A stretch of 29,991 bases of DNA from Fidelibacterota bacterium (GTDB lineage Bacteria > Fidelibacterota > UBA2242): NCBI GenBank assembly GCA_023229045.1, contig JALOAB010000006.1:1-29991 (forward strand), written 5' to 3'. The notes under the pieces were generated by a model that was given only the letters and a program-made list of their open reading frames with translations, made no database searches and was not told the DNA's origin. Each line of letters starts with the position of its first letter. Within the stretch, counting starts at the first letter, position 1. Both the position numbers and the translations under genes were made by a program. This document shows positions 29,385 through 29,991 of the stretch, piece by piece.

Positions 29385-29991
29385 ATGGTTGCTGAAAATA
29401 TCAAGCGAACGATATTACCGAACGGCATTCGGATTTTATCGGAATATGTCGATTCGGTTTATTCGGTTTCACTCGGTTTTTGGGTGCTGGCTGGATCGCA
29501 GGATGAGGAAGCCGATCAAAACGGTATTGCCCATTTACTCGAGCATATGGTCTTTAAAGGGACTAAAAAGCGCTCGGCTTTTAGCATTGCCCATGAGATT
29601 GAATCGTTGGGCGGTATCATCAATGCCTTTACCAGCCGGAATGTAACCTGCTATCATGTGCAATTATTACATGAAAATTTGGCTAAAGGCGTTGATGTGC
29701 TGGCTGACCTGATTCTGCACGGTCGTTTTGACCGCAACGAATTGGAAAAGGAGAAGGGTGTCATCATCGAGGAAATTCGTGAAATCGAGGATACGCCGCA
29801 CGATCTGATTCATGATCTTTTCAGTCAGCAAATTTTTCCTGAGCAAACAATAGGCCGACCAATTCAGGGTACGGTTGAGAGTGTATCCGGAATTCAGGTA
29901 GCTGATTTGAAACACTTTATTGATCGACACTACACTACCGGTCGGTTGGTCATCGCGGCCGCCGGGCGGGTCGAACATGAACAATTGGTGA
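29385..29991 (+). CDS. M16 family zinc peptidase, N-terminal part
   Basis: The gene starts three bases after pnp at ATG 29385 and runs off the window end with 202 codons visible. The zinc site HLLEH (H50, E53, H54; HxxEH inverted motif) lies in GIAHLLEHMVFKGTKKRS, followed by the distal acidic segment EEIREIEDTPHD (about 127-138). The frame begins TILPNGIRILSE, the typical start of mitochondrial-processing-peptidase-like bacterial M16 enzymes such as YmxG/PqqL relatives. An M16 gene right after pnp is a common arrangement. Whether the enzyme is complete cannot be judged from this window. Confidence 0.93.
   Translation, partial: MVAENIKRTILPNGIRILSEYVDSVYSVSLGFWVLAGSQDEEADQNGIAHLLEHMVFKGTKKRSAFSIAHEIESLGGIINAFTSRNVTCYHVQLLHENLAKGVDVLADLILHGRFDRNELEKEKGVIIEEIREIEDTPHDLIHDLFSQQIFPEQTIGRPIQGTVESVSGIQVADLKHFIDRHYTTGRLVIAAAGRVEHEQLV

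Noticed and set aside
29260..29646. 128-residue plus-strand frame across the pnp end
   Set aside because: It is an out-of-frame shadow; the M16 peptidase frame from 29385 has the HLLEH motif and continues to the window end.

Overview
This is a bacterial chromosome segment of moderate GC content with compact operons, nearly all on the plus strand. It fits an anaerobic, fermentative, uncultivated bacterium. Weak lineage clues (a DUF4922 protein of the kind common in Bacteroidota, and dispersed ACAGGATT and CTCTGTG intergenic repeats) suggest the Fibrobacterota-Chlorobi-Bacteroidota neighbourhood, but I cannot name a phylum with confidence.

Region 1 (1-10544) is a [FeFe]-hydrogenase island. It opens inside a NuoF/HydB-like flavoprotein subunit and continues with the catalytic subunit HydA. 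Next comes a second hydrogenase-like protein fused to a histidine kinase (a putative H2 or redox sensor), then a stand-alone receiver protein and a receiver-histidine kinase hybrid. After a leader with a candidate transcription attenuator come the TM1266-type regulator and the H-cluster maturases HydE, HydG and HydF. Between hydG and hydF lie an unrecognised 104-residue protein and the N-terminal stump of an aspartate ammonia-lyase gene that ends in a dispersed repeat.

Region 2 (10545-15233) holds an exported thioredoxin-like protein and a probable phosphate/polyphosphate operon: two DUF47 (PhoU-related) proteins, a divergent CYTH-like protein, a canonical CYTH protein and a Pit phosphate transporter with a long C-terminal extension. 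Several palindromes precede this operon.

Region 3 (15234-16278) is the most unusual part. A tRNA-Ser(CGA) locus is repeated: a broken copy with 23 extra bases in the T loop; an intact copy; a small GIY-YIG nuclease gene starting 3 nt after the mature tRNA end; a 3' tRNA fragment with nearly the same 23-nt insertion, beginning directly after the nuclease stop codon; and a 161-bp tandem repeat that again starts with the tRNA 3' end. It looks like a tRNA-anchored mobile or homing locus.

Region 4 (16279-20095) contains a CstA transporter on the minus strand, a divergent DUF4922 protein, tRNA-Arg(CCT) and a membrane-anchored TPR protein.

Region 5 (20136-29991) is the conserved translation/RNA operon rimP-nusA-infB-ylxP-rbfA-truB-ribF-rpsO-pnp, preceded by a strong hairpin and followed by an M16 peptidase cut by the window end. 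All functional calls come from motif recognition and gene context by reading; no database search was run.
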